Shown here in pieces: positions 8,242 to 16,215 of a stretch of DNA of 64,000 bases. The DNA comes from CALDTK01 sp965215215 (GTDB taxonomy: Bacteria > Bacteroidota > Bacteroidia > Chitinophagales > Saprospiraceae): NCBI GenBank assembly GCA_965215215.1, contig OZ244043.1, positions 1,302,001-1,366,000 of the forward strand, given 5' to 3'. The number at the start of each line of letters is the position of its first letter. The stretch's first letter is position 1. The notes below the pieces were generated by a model that worked only from the letters and a program-made list of their open reading frames with translations, did not search any database and was not told the DNA's origin. The translations under genes and the position numbers were made by a program.

Positions 8242-9555
8242 CTACCGCGCGATCACCCGTTCCCAAAGTCGCTCGCCCGCCGCGCTGTACACCCGCAGCG
8301 TAGCGGTACGCTCCTCGCGCGTACCGGCCAGCGTGATGGTACCGAAGTTGTGCTCCCCCACCCAGGTACCGGGGACGCGGTTCGAGTTGGGCTCGTCTTC
8401 CGAATTTACGTTCACCCCCGCGGTGAGCGGACTCACCGTAAAGTCGTACAGGTCGAGCGAGTCGCGCGTCAACCTCGAGAGCTCCGTGTGGTGCCGGTCG
8501 CCGGTCAGGAATACTACGTTGCGGATGTTCTCCTCCCCCAAGCGATCGAGCAACCGCTCCCGCTCGACCCCGTGGTGGTGGACGTAGGTTTCGTACACCT
8601 TGGCGTCGTTGAGGACCTGCCCGCCGTTGAGCACGAACTTGAAGCCGGCCGAGCTGCTTACGAGTGCCTCCACGAGCCAGTCGAGCTGCCGCTCGCCGAG
8701 GTAGTCCATCGGCTCGCAAGTTTTGCAATCGTTGGGAGCGCGGAAGGAGCGGTCGTCGAGCAGGAAGAACTCCGCGTCGCCGTAGCGGAAGGCCGTTACG
8801 TGACCTTGCTCCAGTCCCTCGATGCCCGTGGCCGGATTGGCCCAAAACGTTCGGAAAGCCTCGTTCGTCCAGTCCTTGTGGATGTAGCTGCGGTCGGCGT
8901 CGTTCGGGCCGTAGTCGTGGTCGTCCCAAATTGCGTAGTTGTGGCTGTGGGCGAGCAGGCCGCGCAGCTCCGGGATCGCGCGTGAGAGCGACCAACGGTC
9001 GTACACGGCGCCTTCGCTGTCGAAATCGCCGGGGCGCAGGTAGATGTTATCGCCGAGCCAGAGCATCAGGTCGGGCCTCAGGCTGTCGATGGCGAGAAAG
9101 ATTTTCTCCTCGCCCCCGTAGACTCCGCCCGGTCGGTCGTAGGCTTCGTCGTTGGCGTAGTAGCAACTCCCCAGCGCGACGGTAATCTCGGGGGGATCGG
9201 TCCGGTACTCCCAGAGGGCTTGGGTGGTGAAGGCACCGGGTTCGCGCAGCTCCACCGCTCGACCGTCGAGCAGTACCTCGTACGCGTAGGCCGTACCCTC
9301 GTCGAGTGAGTCGGCGACCAACGTAGCGCAGAAGGCTGACTCGGGGACGGTTTTAGCGGAAGCGGACAGGTGCTTCGAGGTGGGCTCGGTTTGCTTCCAG
9401 AACCGGAGCGAGACTTCCGCGGAATCGGTCGTCTGGACCCAGACGGCGACCTCGCGCATGGTGTTGTAGCCGAGCATCGGCCCGGAGCGGAGGGTCGCTT
9501 GCGCGAAAACGGAGGACACGCCCAGCAGGAGCGCGAGGGTGACCGGGAGCTTCAT
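8242..9555 (-). CDS. PhoD-type alkaline phosphatase / phosphodiesterase
   Basis: Signal peptide MKLPVTLALLLGVSSVFAQ, then 415 mature residues, so an exported metallophosphatase. Motifs in order: VALGSCYYAN, LWLGDNIYLRPGD (metal-binding Asp), YAIWDDHDYGPNDAD, FFLLDDRSFR, and FLTGDRHHTEL (His ligands). The family uses Fe/Ca to hydrolyse phosphate mono- and diesters, so phosphate scavenging is likely. The C-terminal ~40 residues form a small beta domain (TATLRVYSAAGERLW) that could be a weak T9SS-like tail, unproven. It is the first gene of a run with nif3 and the zinc-ribbon gene. Confidence 0.87.
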   Translation of the reverse strand: MKLPVTLALLLGVSSVFAQATLRSGPMLGYNTMREVAVWVQTTDSAEVSLRFWKQTEPTSKHLSASAKTVPESAFCATLVADSLDEGTAYAYEVLLDGRAVELREPGAFTTQALWEYRTDPPEITVALGSCYYANDEAYDRPGGVYGGEEKIFLAIDSLRPDLMLWLGDNIYLRPGDFDSEGAVYDRWSLSRAIPELRGLLAHSHNYAIWDDHDYGPNDADRSYIHKDWTNEAFRTFWANPATGIEGLEQGHVTAFRYGDAEFFLLDDRSFRAPNDCKTCEPMDYLGERQLDWLVEALVSSSAGFKFVLNGGQVLNDAKVYETYVHHHGVERERLLDRLGEENIRNVVFLTGDRHHTELSRLTRDSLDLYDFTVSPLTAGVNVNSEDEPNSNRVPGTWVGEHNFGTITLAGTREERTATLRVYSAAGERLWERVIAR

Positions 9556-9568
9556 TCAGTGGGGGGGC

Positions 9569-10186
9569 TTAACCGAAGAGTTTCGCGAATTTATTCCGGT
9601 AATCGACCATCGAGCGGCGAATAACCTCGTGCGCTTCGTCGCGGCCGTAGGTAGCCACGATCTCGACGTGCGCCGCTTCGTGCGGCATCTGCTTGTAGCT
9701 CAAGAAGTAGTGCTTCAGGCGATCGACCATGGCCGGGGGCAGCTCGTCGACGTTTTTCCACTCTGCGTAAAACTCGTCACTCTCGAGCACGGCGATGATC
9801 TTGTCGTCGGCCTCACCGCCGTCGGCCATGCGGAAGCCGCCGATGGGGATCGCGGGCACGAGGATGTCGCCACGCGCGATCTGGCGATCGGAGAGCACGC
9901 AGATGTCGAGCGGGTCTTTGTCTCCTACCTCTACGCTGGAGTCGGGCGCCATCTCCTTGAAGTAGTTCGCCGTTTCGGTACCGCAGTAGGTCTGCGGGAT
10001 GAAGCCGTAGAGGGCGGGCAGGAGGGAGGAGAAGCGGTGGGGGCGGTCGACTTTCAGGTAGCCGGACACTTTGTCGATCTCGTACTTGACGGTGTCGTAG
10101 GGCGTCATCTCGATGAAGGCGAGTAGGCACTCCGGCGCTTTGGGGCCGGGGTTGATGCCGTGCCAGGGGTGTGGTTTGCCGAGCAT
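9569..10186 (-). CDS. ppa: Inorganic pyrophosphatase, family I
   Basis: It hydrolyses diphosphate to phosphate in the cytosol, pulling biosynthetic reactions forward. The active-site signature GDKDPLDICVLSD is present with its metal-binding aspartates, along with VKYEIDKVSGYLKVDR near the N-terminus and YGFIPQTYCGTE. It is 205 residues, slightly longer than the E. coli enzyme, with an N-terminal HPWHGINPGP stretch seen in Bacteroidota pyrophosphatases. It lies 13 bp upstream of phoD in the same direction. Confidence 0.93.
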   Translation of the reverse strand: MLGKPHPWHGINPGPKAPECLLAFIEMTPYDTVKYEIDKVSGYLKVDRPHRFSSLLPALYGFIPQTYCGTETANYFKEMAPDSSVEVGDKDPLDICVLSDRQIARGDILVPAIPIGGFRMADGGEADDKIIAVLESDEFYAEWKNVDELPPAMVDRLKHYFLSYKQMPHEAAHVEIVATYGRDEAHEVIRRSMVDYRNKFAKLFG

Positions 10187-10330
10187 GGTGGGCGAGGTTT
10201 GGTTTAGCGTGGGGACGCGGGGGGAGTGTTCCGCAAAGGTGTAGGCTTTACACGAAGTGGCGCGCGTTAATCTGGCAGCTTACGTGAAAAGGTGTAAGTC
10301 TTGGGGCGGGGGCGGCGTGTAGGGTGTTGG

Positions 10331-10367
10331 TTCTCGTGGAGGCGCGGAGGTCACGCGGGGGGCGCGG
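10331..10367. repeat. First copy of a 37-bp direct repeat
   Basis: It matches 10535-10571 at 36 of 37 positions; the only change is TTCTCGTGG here against TTCTCGCGG there. It runs straight into the 9-bp tandem array. Confidence 0.9.
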
Positions 10368-10408
10368 GGGGCGCGGGGGGCGCGGGGGGCGCGGGGGGCG
10401 CGGGGGGC
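10355..10408. repeat. Six tandem copies of GCGGGGGGC
   Basis: Six perfect 9-bp units in a row, with a partial seventh after them. The G6 runs every 9 bp give G-quadruplex potential on the plus strand and are prone to slippage. Confidence 0.95.
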
Positions 10409-10430
10409 GCGGGGCGGGAGCGCGGCGTTA

Positions 10431-10500
10431 GGCGAGCTCCGCTCGTGCCGCACGGCGATGGGAGTGCCGTTGCTCCTCGGGCACACGAGCGGAGCTCGCC
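10431..10500. repeat. 17-bp perfect inverted repeat
   Basis: GGCGAGCTCCGCTCGTG at 10431-10447 is the exact reverse complement of 10484-10500. The 36-bp spacer contains a shorter imperfect CACGGC/GCCGTT pair. Confidence 0.95.
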
Positions 10501-10534
10501 CGACGTGCCCCCCGTTCCCGCCGAAGGGACGGGG

Positions 10535-10630
10535 TTCTCGCGGAGGCGCGGAGGTCACGCGGGGGGCGCGGAGCCCGATATGGCGTACTGCTCCCGCGTC
10601 CTACGCGTGACCTCCGCGTCTCCGCGAGAA
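10535..10630. repeat. 26-bp inverted repeat containing the second direct-repeat copy
   Basis: 10535-10560 pairs with 10605-10630 with one mismatch around a 44-bp spacer. The right arm reads CCTCCGCGTCTCCGCG, a phrase built from CTCCGCGT units like short dispersed intergenic repeats of other bacteria. Confidence 0.9.
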
Positions 10631-10754
10631 CCCGGGCCAGCGTGCGCCCCCATTGGCTCGGCGTGGCGTGGCGTGGCGCTGGAGAACTCCCCAGCCCCCA
10701 AAAAATTTAGCCGTCCTTGTAACCCACGAGCATTACGCCCGTCTGCCCTCCGAA

Positions 10755-11270
10755 ATGACGAGCGAGCGATTCACCACCGAGGTCCTACCTCTCCGCAACA
10801 CCTGCTACCGGTTTGCGCTGAGCATGCTTCACAACGGACCGGAGGCCGAGGACCTCGCCCAGGAGGTGCTAATGAAGCTCTGGGAGCGTCGCTCGGAACT
10901 GGTCGCCATCCAAAACGTCGAGGCCTGGGCCGTACGCGCTACGCGCAACCTCGCGCTCGACCGCATGCGGCACAGCTCCTGGCGGACCGGCGATATTGCC
11001 GTCGTTTACGACGCCGCCAGCGAGCAGCTGCCCGCCGACCAAACCGTGGAGCAGCGGGAGGCCGTGCGCGCCGTATTCGACTGCATGGAGCACCTGCCCG
11101 AAACCCAACGCGCCGTGCTCCACCTTCGGGAGGTCGAAGCGCTCTCCTACGAGGAGATCGGCCGGGCCCTCTCCCTCTCTCCGCCCCAAGTGAAGGTCTA
11201 CCTCCACCGGGCCCGCAAACGCGTGCGCTCGCTGATGGACCCCTCGCACGCCCCAAACCAACACTCATGA
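10755..11270 (+). CDS. ECF-type sigma-70 factor
   Basis: 171 residues from the ATG at 10755 (MTSERFTTE); the frame extends upstream into the repeat block but without plausible coding. Region 2 shows AEDLAQEVLMKLWERR and NVEAWAVRATRNLALD. Region 4 shows LPETQRAVLHLREVEALSYEEIG then QVKVYLHRARKRVR. It directs RNA polymerase to a regulon probably including its own operon. The stop overlaps the next start as ATGA (11267-11270), so translation is coupled with the membrane protein that follows, a natural candidate for its regulator. Confidence 0.92.
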   Translation: MTSERFTTEVLPLRNTCYRFALSMLHNGPEAEDLAQEVLMKLWERRSELVAIQNVEAWAVRATRNLALDRMRHSSWRTGDIAVVYDAASEQLPADQTVEQREAVRAVFDCMEHLPETQRAVLHLREVEALSYEEIGRALSLSPPQVKVYLHRARKRVRSLMDPSHAPNQHS

Positions 11271-11803
11271 ATGAATCCCGTCTGCGCGAATTGATCGCGC
11301 GCTACGAAGCGGCCGAGACTTCGCTCGCCGAGGAGCGAGAACTGCGTGGTCTACTGGCCGCGCCCGAACTGCCGCGCGACCTGCACGGCTACCGCGCCTA
11401 CCTCGGGGTAACCCGCGTTTTAGCGAAAGCCGAGGCGGCCCCACGACCGGGTCCCTGGGAGCGGGGGCGGGCGACGGAGCCGGCACCGGGGCTTCGGGTG
11501 GCTCACCGCCCGCGCGTGGGCCCGTGGAAATACGCCGCCGTCGCGGCTGTTCTGCTGGTGAGCACGCTCGCGCTGCTACTCACGTACCGGAGCTACAACA
11601 GCACGCAAGCCCCGGCACTGCTCGCACAGGAACTCCCGACCACCGTCGACTGGAGTCGCTACGAAATTACCGACCCGGCGGAGGCTACCCGCATCACCAC
11701 CGAGGCGCTGGCCATGGTGGGCGAGGGCCTCAACGAGGGCAGCGGGATCACCGGCCGGGAGGTCTCCCGGATCCAACCCATCTCACGCATCACTTCCAAT
11801 TAA
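11267..11803 (+). CDS. Single-pass membrane protein, possible anti-sigma factor
   Basis: 178 residues: an acidic/basic cytoplasmic N-terminus (RELIARYEAAETSLAEERELRGLL, helical), one membrane segment (YAAVAAVLLVSTLALLLTY, about residues 88-106), and a short outer region. The position right after an ECF sigma factor with an ATGA overlap, and the N-in single-span topology, argue for an anti-sigma or sigma-regulator role; no zinc-binding ZAS motif is seen, so this is inference. The exact 14-mer at 11417-11430 encodes VLAKA in the N-terminal part. Confidence 0.65.
   Translation: MNESRLRELIARYEAAETSLAEERELRGLLAAPELPRDLHGYRAYLGVTRVLAKAEAAPRPGPWERGRATEPAPGLRVAHRPRVGPWKYAAVAAVLLVSTLALLLTYRSYNSTQAPALLAQELPTTVDWSRYEITDPAEATRITTEALAMVGEGLNEGSGITGREVSRIQPISRITSN
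11417..11430 (+). repeat. Dispersed 14-mer, exact (A form)
   Basis: GTTTTAGCGAAAGC inside the sigma-operon membrane gene, read as VLAKA; note the TTA leucine codon in a GC-rich gene. Confidence 0.95.
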
Positions 11804-11809
11804 TCTACC

Positions 11810-12346
11810 ATGCTACGCATCCTCCTTACCGCTTTCGCCTTGCTCGTCTACACGTTTGGGCACGCCCAAAACGACGCCATCAGCACCTACTTCGCCCAGT
11901 ACGTCGACGACGAGCGCTTCACGGCCGTCTTCGTCTCGGGGAAGATGTTCGACCTGATGGAGTCGGTCGTGGCCAACCTCGATACCGAGGACATGACCAA
12001 CGAACAGGTAACGGCCCTGCGCGACGTAGTGGTCGACATGCAGGCCCTCCGGATACTCACTTCCGACGACTCCACCACCAGCGATCTGTACTTCGACGCG
12101 AAGAAAAAATTCGTAGACGGTAGCCCCTACTCGGTACTGATGACGGTGCGCGACAAGGATAGGACCAACGTCGATTTCTACGTCCGCGACGACGGGGGCG
12201 AGGTCGTCAACGAGCTGCTGTTGCTCGTACGCGACGAGGGGCAAAACTTCACCATGCTCAGTTTCGAGGGTCGCATCGACCTGACCAAGATCGGCGCGCT
12301 GTCGAAGGCCTTCGACGATGGGGACGGCTTCAAGGACAAGGATTAG
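11810..12346 (+). CDS. DUF4252 protein
   Basis: Signal peptide MLRILLTAFALLVYTFGHAQ; 158 mature residues. The family pattern is clear: ISTYFAQYVDDERFTAVFVS near the start, VVDMQALRILT in the middle, SVLMTVRDKDRTNVDFYVRD, and the final TMLSFEGRIDLTKIGALSK. DUF4252 proteins typically follow ECF sigma genes in Bacteroidota and are exported to the periplasm or outer membrane; their function is unknown. It starts 6 bp after the membrane protein, so the operon continues. Confidence 0.85.
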   Translation: MLRILLTAFALLVYTFGHAQNDAISTYFAQYVDDERFTAVFVSGKMFDLMESVVANLDTEDMTNEQVTALRDVVVDMQALRILTSDDSTTSDLYFDAKKKFVDGSPYSVLMTVRDKDRTNVDFYVRDDGGEVVNELLLLVRDEGQNFTMLSFEGRIDLTKIGALSKAFDDGDGFKDKD

Positions 12347-12415
12347 CCCCGGCGCTCGACTCTTCGACGCGGTGGCGCATCATCTCTGCGTCACCGCGAT
12401 AAACACCCAGAACTC

Positions 12416-13078
12416 ATGAGATACCTGTTCCTACTCCTCGTGTGCTCGACAGCGCTGGCGAACGCCCAGGAGCGACCCCAGAGCACCCGCCCCGCCGAGA
12501 CCCCCGAACGCCAACGCGAGATACGAGACAGCATCCGCGCCCGCGGTCGGGTACATTTCGACCGGGAGGCAGACGAAGGAAAAACCCGTTACGAGCCCGA
12601 CCGCGCGCTCCTCATGCCGAGCATGGAACGGACCGCCGTATTCCGCATCGGCATCCCGGGTTGGCTGATGCGCACGGGCGTGCGCATGGGGCGTAAGGAC
12701 TTCGACGACGACGAGGAGTATCGGGCTACGCGGGCCATTATGCGCGGCGTGCGCGGGGTACGGATTGCCGCGTTCGTCGACAACGGCGCCTACGACAACA
12801 AGCGCCTGCTGAAGCGGTACCTCCGCTACTCGAAGCGCAAGCGAACCGAGCCCGTCATGCAGATACGGGCCCCGGGGGGCGGCGTCCAAATTCACGTCAA
12901 GGAGCGCCGCGGTACGGTGCGGCTCATCACGCTACTCGCCTACGGTGACGAAGGCGCGGCGGTGATCCGCCTCAAATCTCGCTTCAAGGAAAAGCACCTC
13001 CGCCGGGCCCTCGACTACATGCTCGAAAGCGCCGAGGAGGAGGGCGGCATCGAGATCAACACCGACGTAGAGCCCTAA
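12416..13078 (+). CDS. Divergent DUF4252-like exported protein
   Basis: Signal peptide MRYLFLLLVCSTALANAQ followed by a charged low-complexity stretch and a domain with the same order of elements as the preceding DUF4252 protein: FRIGIPGWLMRTGVRMG, RGVRGVRIAAFVDNG, MQIRAPGGGVQIHVKERRG, LITLLAYGDEGAAVIRLKSRF. It is probably a diverged paralogue forming the last gene of the sigma operon (70 bp gap). It is strongly basic, unlike its acidic neighbour, which might let the two pair; that is speculation. Confidence 0.65.
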   Translation: MRYLFLLLVCSTALANAQERPQSTRPAETPERQREIRDSIRARGRVHFDREADEGKTRYEPDRALLMPSMERTAVFRIGIPGWLMRTGVRMGRKDFDDDEEYRATRAIMRGVRGVRIAAFVDNGAYDNKRLLKRYLRYSKRKRTEPVMQIRAPGGGVQIHVKERRGTVRLITLLAYGDEGAAVIRLKSRFKEKHLRRALDYMLESAEEEGGIEINTDVEP

Positions 13079-13115
13079 GCGAGGCACCCCACCCGGATTC
13101 TGGCTTCCGCTAAAA

Positions 13116-13805
13116 CTAGCGAACCATCGACATCACGAACGCCTGCACTTGCTCCCCGTACAGGTCCCAGTAGCCGCCACGCTTGAGCCGTTCGCGGTGA
13201 AAGCCGAGCGTGTCGGTGAGTGCGGCCGGCGCGTAGAGCTTTGTGACGGCGAGGCCGCGGACCGACCGGGTAAGCGGGTGCGAGGCGTAGCGGGAGGCCT
13301 GCGGGTGATCGGTGTTGAACAGCTCGGAGAGTGCCGCCAAGCCTTCGCTATCGCTGCGCGCAAACTGCCGCTCGAAGCTCGGCATTGCCTCGCCCCACCA
13401 GGAGAGCAGTGCGTTGGTTACCTCGAGCACGTCGGAGCGGCTGTGGATCGGCTGCCGTTCGAGCGAGGGTTCGTACCATTTCGTACTCCCGATGAGCAGG
13501 GTATGTCGGATTACGTCGGAATCGCGGCGGTTGTGAAACACGGAGGCCGCGAGCGACTCGACGCGCTGATCGAGCAGGCCGACAAACGGCTCGATCCACC
13601 CCCCCTCCGCGTCGTCGGGCGAAAACGAGAGGGCGAGGCTAACCAAACCTTGGGGGTGATCGCGCGTCCAGAGTGGCTGCGCGGTGACGCGGTGGTAGCC
13701 GCGCGCCTCGAGCTCGGGCGTTAGCTCCTCGATCAGCTCCTCGGTGCGGACGTGCGATGTTGCGCTCACAGGGGTTTCGGTTATGGCTGCGTGTCGAAGC
13801 AACAT
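13116..13805 (-). CDS. Conserved-looking protein of unknown function
   Basis: About 229 residues from the ATG at 13805; a GTG at 13769 (VSATSHVRTEELIEEL) is an equally good start. There is no signal peptide and no membrane segment. It has an aromatic-rich middle (STKWYEPSLERQPIHSRSDVLEV, LLSWWGEAMPSFERQF) and a basic C-terminus (HRERLKRGGYWDLYGEQV). I do not recognise a family. A one-mismatch copy of the 14-mer abuts its stop codon (13103-13116). It lies 49 bp upstream of the dapA 3' end, on the same strand. Confidence 0.6.
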   Translation of the reverse strand: MLLRHAAITETPVSATSHVRTEELIEELTPELEARGYHRVTAQPLWTRDHPQGLVSLALSFSPDDAEGGWIEPFVGLLDQRVESLAASVFHNRRDSDVIRHTLLIGSTKWYEPSLERQPIHSRSDVLEVTNALLSWWGEAMPSFERQFARSDSEGLAALSELFNTDHPQASRYASHPLTRSVRGLAVTKLYAPAALTDTLGFHRERLKRGGYWDLYGEQVQAFVMSMVR

Positions 13806-13854
13806 AACGAGCGTTCGGCCACCAAGTTTGCTCCTCGGTTCGCAAACTGCGCAC

Positions 13855-14787
13855 CTAAGTCACGTAGCCCGGTTGTCGTGCCAGCTCCAATCGGAGCACG
13901 TGTTGGTGGAGCGCGCTGCGTGTGGTAGCGCGGACTTGGGCCAGGGGCAGTCGAACGGCCTCCCCGCAGAGACCGAGCTGGGAGAGCACCGCCTTGACGC
14001 CCGGGGGATTACCGTCCACGTACAGGAGCGGATGGAGATCGACGAGATCCGCGTTGAGGCGTACCGCCCGGTCGAGGTCGCCGGAGAGCGCGGCGTGCAC
14101 CATGTCGCTAAACAGCTTCGGGTAGGCGTTTGCGACTACCGAGATGACCCCTTCGGCCCCGCAGGCGATGAGTCCGAGAGCGGTTGTATCGTCGCCGGAG
14201 AGGAGCTGAAACCCCCGCGGCCGACCGGCCACGATGCGCGCGCCCTCGCTCAGGTCGGCGCTCGCCTCCTTTACCCCGAGGATGCGGTCGCTAGCCTCGG
14301 CCAGCCGGAGCGTAGTGGTCGCAGTCATGTGCACGCCGGTTCGGCCCGGGACGTTGTAGAGCAGCAGGGGCAGCGGGCTCGCCTCCGCGAGTTTCAGGTA
14401 ATGCTGGTAGATGCCTTCTTGATTGGGCTTCACGTAGCTGGGTACGGAGCTCATCACGGCGACGTAGCCGGGCGAGGCGAGTACGTCCGCGTAAGCTTTT
14501 AGTCGCTCGCAAACGGCGGCGGTGCTGTTGCCGCCGAACGGTCCGGCCACGAGGGGCACGCGGCCCGCCGTAAACTCGTGCACCAACCCGAGGACACGCT
14601 TACACTCCTCACGGGATTGTGTCACGGACTCGCCCGTGGTGCCGAGCACCACGATGTGGTCGACACCGCCCGCGATTACATGGTTGACGAGGCGCTCGAG
14701 GGCGGCTTCGTCGAGGCTCAATTCGTCATCGTTGCGGAAGGGCGTCACTAGGGCGACACCGCAGCCGCCGAGCGCTGGGGTAGGCAT
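13855..14787 (-). CDS. dapA: 4-hydroxy-tetrahydrodipicolinate synthase
   Basis: It condenses pyruvate with aspartate semialdehyde, the first committed step to meso-diaminopimelate and lysine. Seen: GVALVTPFRNDDE at the N-terminus, VVLGTTGESVT (the pyruvate-carboxylate TTGE loop), LLYNVPGRTG with catalytic Tyr144, and ILGVKEAS with Schiff-base Lys173, then GVISVVANAYP. The 310 residues are slightly above the usual 290-300, the extra being at the C-terminus. It is followed on the same strand by the unknown 229-aa gene. Confidence 0.92.
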   Translation of the reverse strand: MPTPALGGCGVALVTPFRNDDELSLDEAALERLVNHVIAGGVDHIVVLGTTGESVTQSREECKRVLGLVHEFTAGRVPLVAGPFGGNSTAAVCERLKAYADVLASPGYVAVMSSVPSYVKPNQEGIYQHYLKLAEASPLPLLLYNVPGRTGVHMTATTTLRLAEASDRILGVKEASADLSEGARIVAGRPRGFQLLSGDDTTALGLIACGAEGVISVVANAYPKLFSDMVHAALSGDLDRAVRLNADLVDLHPLLYVDGNPPGVKAVLSQLGLCGEAVRLPLAQVRATTRSALHQHVLRLELARQPGYVT

Positions 14788-14826
14788 AGCGACAAGGTTA
14801 CGAAGCGGAGTCGGGTGATACCGACT

Positions 14827-16146
14827 CTACCTGCTCACCGACGGCGACCCCGTGCTTAGCCTCGCGCCGTCGACCTCGCCGCCGTCGACCTCGCCGCCGT
14901 CGACCTCGCCGCCGTCGACCTCGCCACCGTCGACCTCGCCACCGTCGACCTCTCCACCGTGGACCTCTCCACCGTGGACCTCGCCACCGTGGAGTTTACC
15001 GTTTTGAACCTTACCGTTTACGGGTCCACCGTCTGCCGCCGAACCGTTGAGCACTTTGCCGTTCGGGGCGGCGGTACCGATCGAAGTTACCTCCTGCGGC
15101 GGCGTCGCGGATCGCGATCTAACGCCCCCCCCCGGCAAAGTGGCCTCAGTTCCGGCGGGCATCTCGGGTTTGGCAGAGTGATATTGGATCGTATCTCCCT
15201 CGCGGTAGACGCCGATGTTATCGTACTTGTCGATACGTTGGCGGATGAGTTCATCGACCGGGATTCGGCGTAGCTCGCGCAGGGTCGCAACGAGTTTTGC
15301 CTTGAGCGTAGCGGCCATCTCCTCCGGTTGCGCGTGGGCCCCACCCACCGGCTCACGGATGATGTCGTCGATGATGCCGAAGCTGTGCATGTCGTCGGCG
15401 GTGAGGTGCAGCTCTTCGGCGGCGCGCTCTTTTTGGTCCCAGGACCGCCACAGGATGCTGGAGCAGGACTCCGGACTGATCACGGAGTACCAGGTGTTCT
15501 CCATCATGAAGGCCCGGTCGGAGAGTCCGATGCCGATGGCCCCACCCGAGGCTCCCTCGCCGATGACACAGGAGACGATCGGCACCCGGAGCTGGGCCAT
15601 CTCGAAGAGGTTACGCGCGATGGCCTCGGCCTGACCGCGCTCTTCGGCCTCGATACCCGGGAAGGCGCCGGGGGTATCGATGAGGGAGATAACGGGCATG
15701 TCGAAGCGCTCGGCGAGCTTCATGAGCCGTAGGGCCTTACGGTAGCCTTCGGGATTGGACATGCCGAAGTTGCGGTACTGCCGCATCTTGGTGTTGACGC
15801 CCTTCTGCTGGCCGATGAAAACGACCGACTGGCCTTCGAGCTGGCCGACGCCGCCGACCATGGCCTTGTCGTCGCCGAAGGCACGGTCGCCGTGAAGCTC
15901 CTGGAAGCGATCACTGATGCGGTTGACGTAAAAGAGCGTGTAGGGCCGCTCGGGGTGGCGACTGAGCTGGACTTTCTGCCAACCGGTAAGGTTGGCGTAG
16001 ATCTCGGCGCGGGTACTGCGAATTTTTTCTTCCATCTCCGCGACCATCGGGCTCACGTCCAGGTCGCCTTGCCCGCCCACCTCCCGCAACTTCTCCAGCT
16101 GCTCGTAGAGGCTCTCCAGGTCGCGTTCAAAATCCAGAAAGATCAT
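14827..16146 (-). CDS. accA: Acetyl-CoA carboxylase carboxyltransferase alpha subunit with a repeat tail
   Basis: With AccD it transfers the carboxyl group from biotin to acetyl-CoA, starting fatty-acid synthesis. The start is at the ATG at 16146 (MIFLDFERDLESL); a GTG two codons upstream is possible. The core (to about residue 320, ending DELIRQRIDKYDNIGVY) matches the family: LSRHPERPYTLFYV, RELHGDRAFGDDKAMVGG, LIDTPGAFPGIEAEERGQ, GEGASGGAIGIG and SVISPESCSSILW. The usual length is about 320, but here about 120 residues are added: a linker, then 13 units of five residues (xVxxG, mostly EVDGG/EVHGG) and a short end. Confidence 0.92.
   Translation of the reverse strand: MIFLDFERDLESLYEQLEKLREVGGQGDLDVSPMVAEMEEKIRSTRAEIYANLTGWQKVQLSRHPERPYTLFYVNRISDRFQELHGDRAFGDDKAMVGGVGQLEGQSVVFIGQQKGVNTKMRQYRNFGMSNPEGYRKALRLMKLAERFDMPVISLIDTPGAFPGIEAEERGQAEAIARNLFEMAQLRVPIVSCVIGEGASGGAIGIGLSDRAFMMENTWYSVISPESCSSILWRSWDQKERAAEELHLTADDMHSFGIIDDIIREPVGGAHAQPEEMAATLKAKLVATLRELRRIPVDELIRQRIDKYDNIGVYREGDTIQYHSAKPEMPAGTEATLPGGGVRSRSATPPQEVTSIGTAAPNGKVLNGSAADGGPVNGKVQNGKLHGGEVHGGEVHGGEVDGGEVDGGEVDGGEVDGGEVDGGEVDGARLSTGSPSVSR
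14863..15057 (-). repeat. In-frame 15-bp tandem repeat (13 units) in accA
   Basis: Thirteen 15-bp units; those nearest the 3' end are almost identical, built around GTCGACCTCGCCGCC on the plus strand, and those toward the core are diverged. Each encodes five residues, so copy-number change keeps the frame. Confidence 0.93.
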
Positions 16147-16215
16147 AGGCACACGAAAGTTACGACGGCGGGTTAACGCTCCGACGGACCGTTACCGCGG
16201 TCGGACGAAGGTACG

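Larger units (their letters stand above)
10187..10754. other. Repeat-rich intergenic block
   Basis: No gene is supported. The block is extremely G-rich and packed with tandem, direct and inverted repeats, given as separate entries. The open frames across it are artefacts of the 9-bp tandem repeat. It separates ppa (minus) from the sigma-factor operon (plus), so it must also hold both promoters. Confidence 0.8.

Noticed and set aside
8231..8995. N-terminal extension of nif3 over the phoD gene
   Set aside because: That stretch is the antisense-frame shadow of phoD, which has full family motifs; nif3 starts at the GTG at 8230.
9497..9510. Further 14-mer copies in signal peptides (also 35646-35659)
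   Set aside because: Two mismatches each, and both encode the common FAQ/LAQ signal-peptide end, so coding explains them.
10301..10750. Long open frame with GGAGGAGGAG repeats before the sigma operon
   Set aside because: Created by the 9-bp tandem repeat; no coding character and no fitting start.
14863..15057. CRISPR-like or intergenic array
   Set aside because: Units are contiguous 15-mers inside the accA frame, without spacers.
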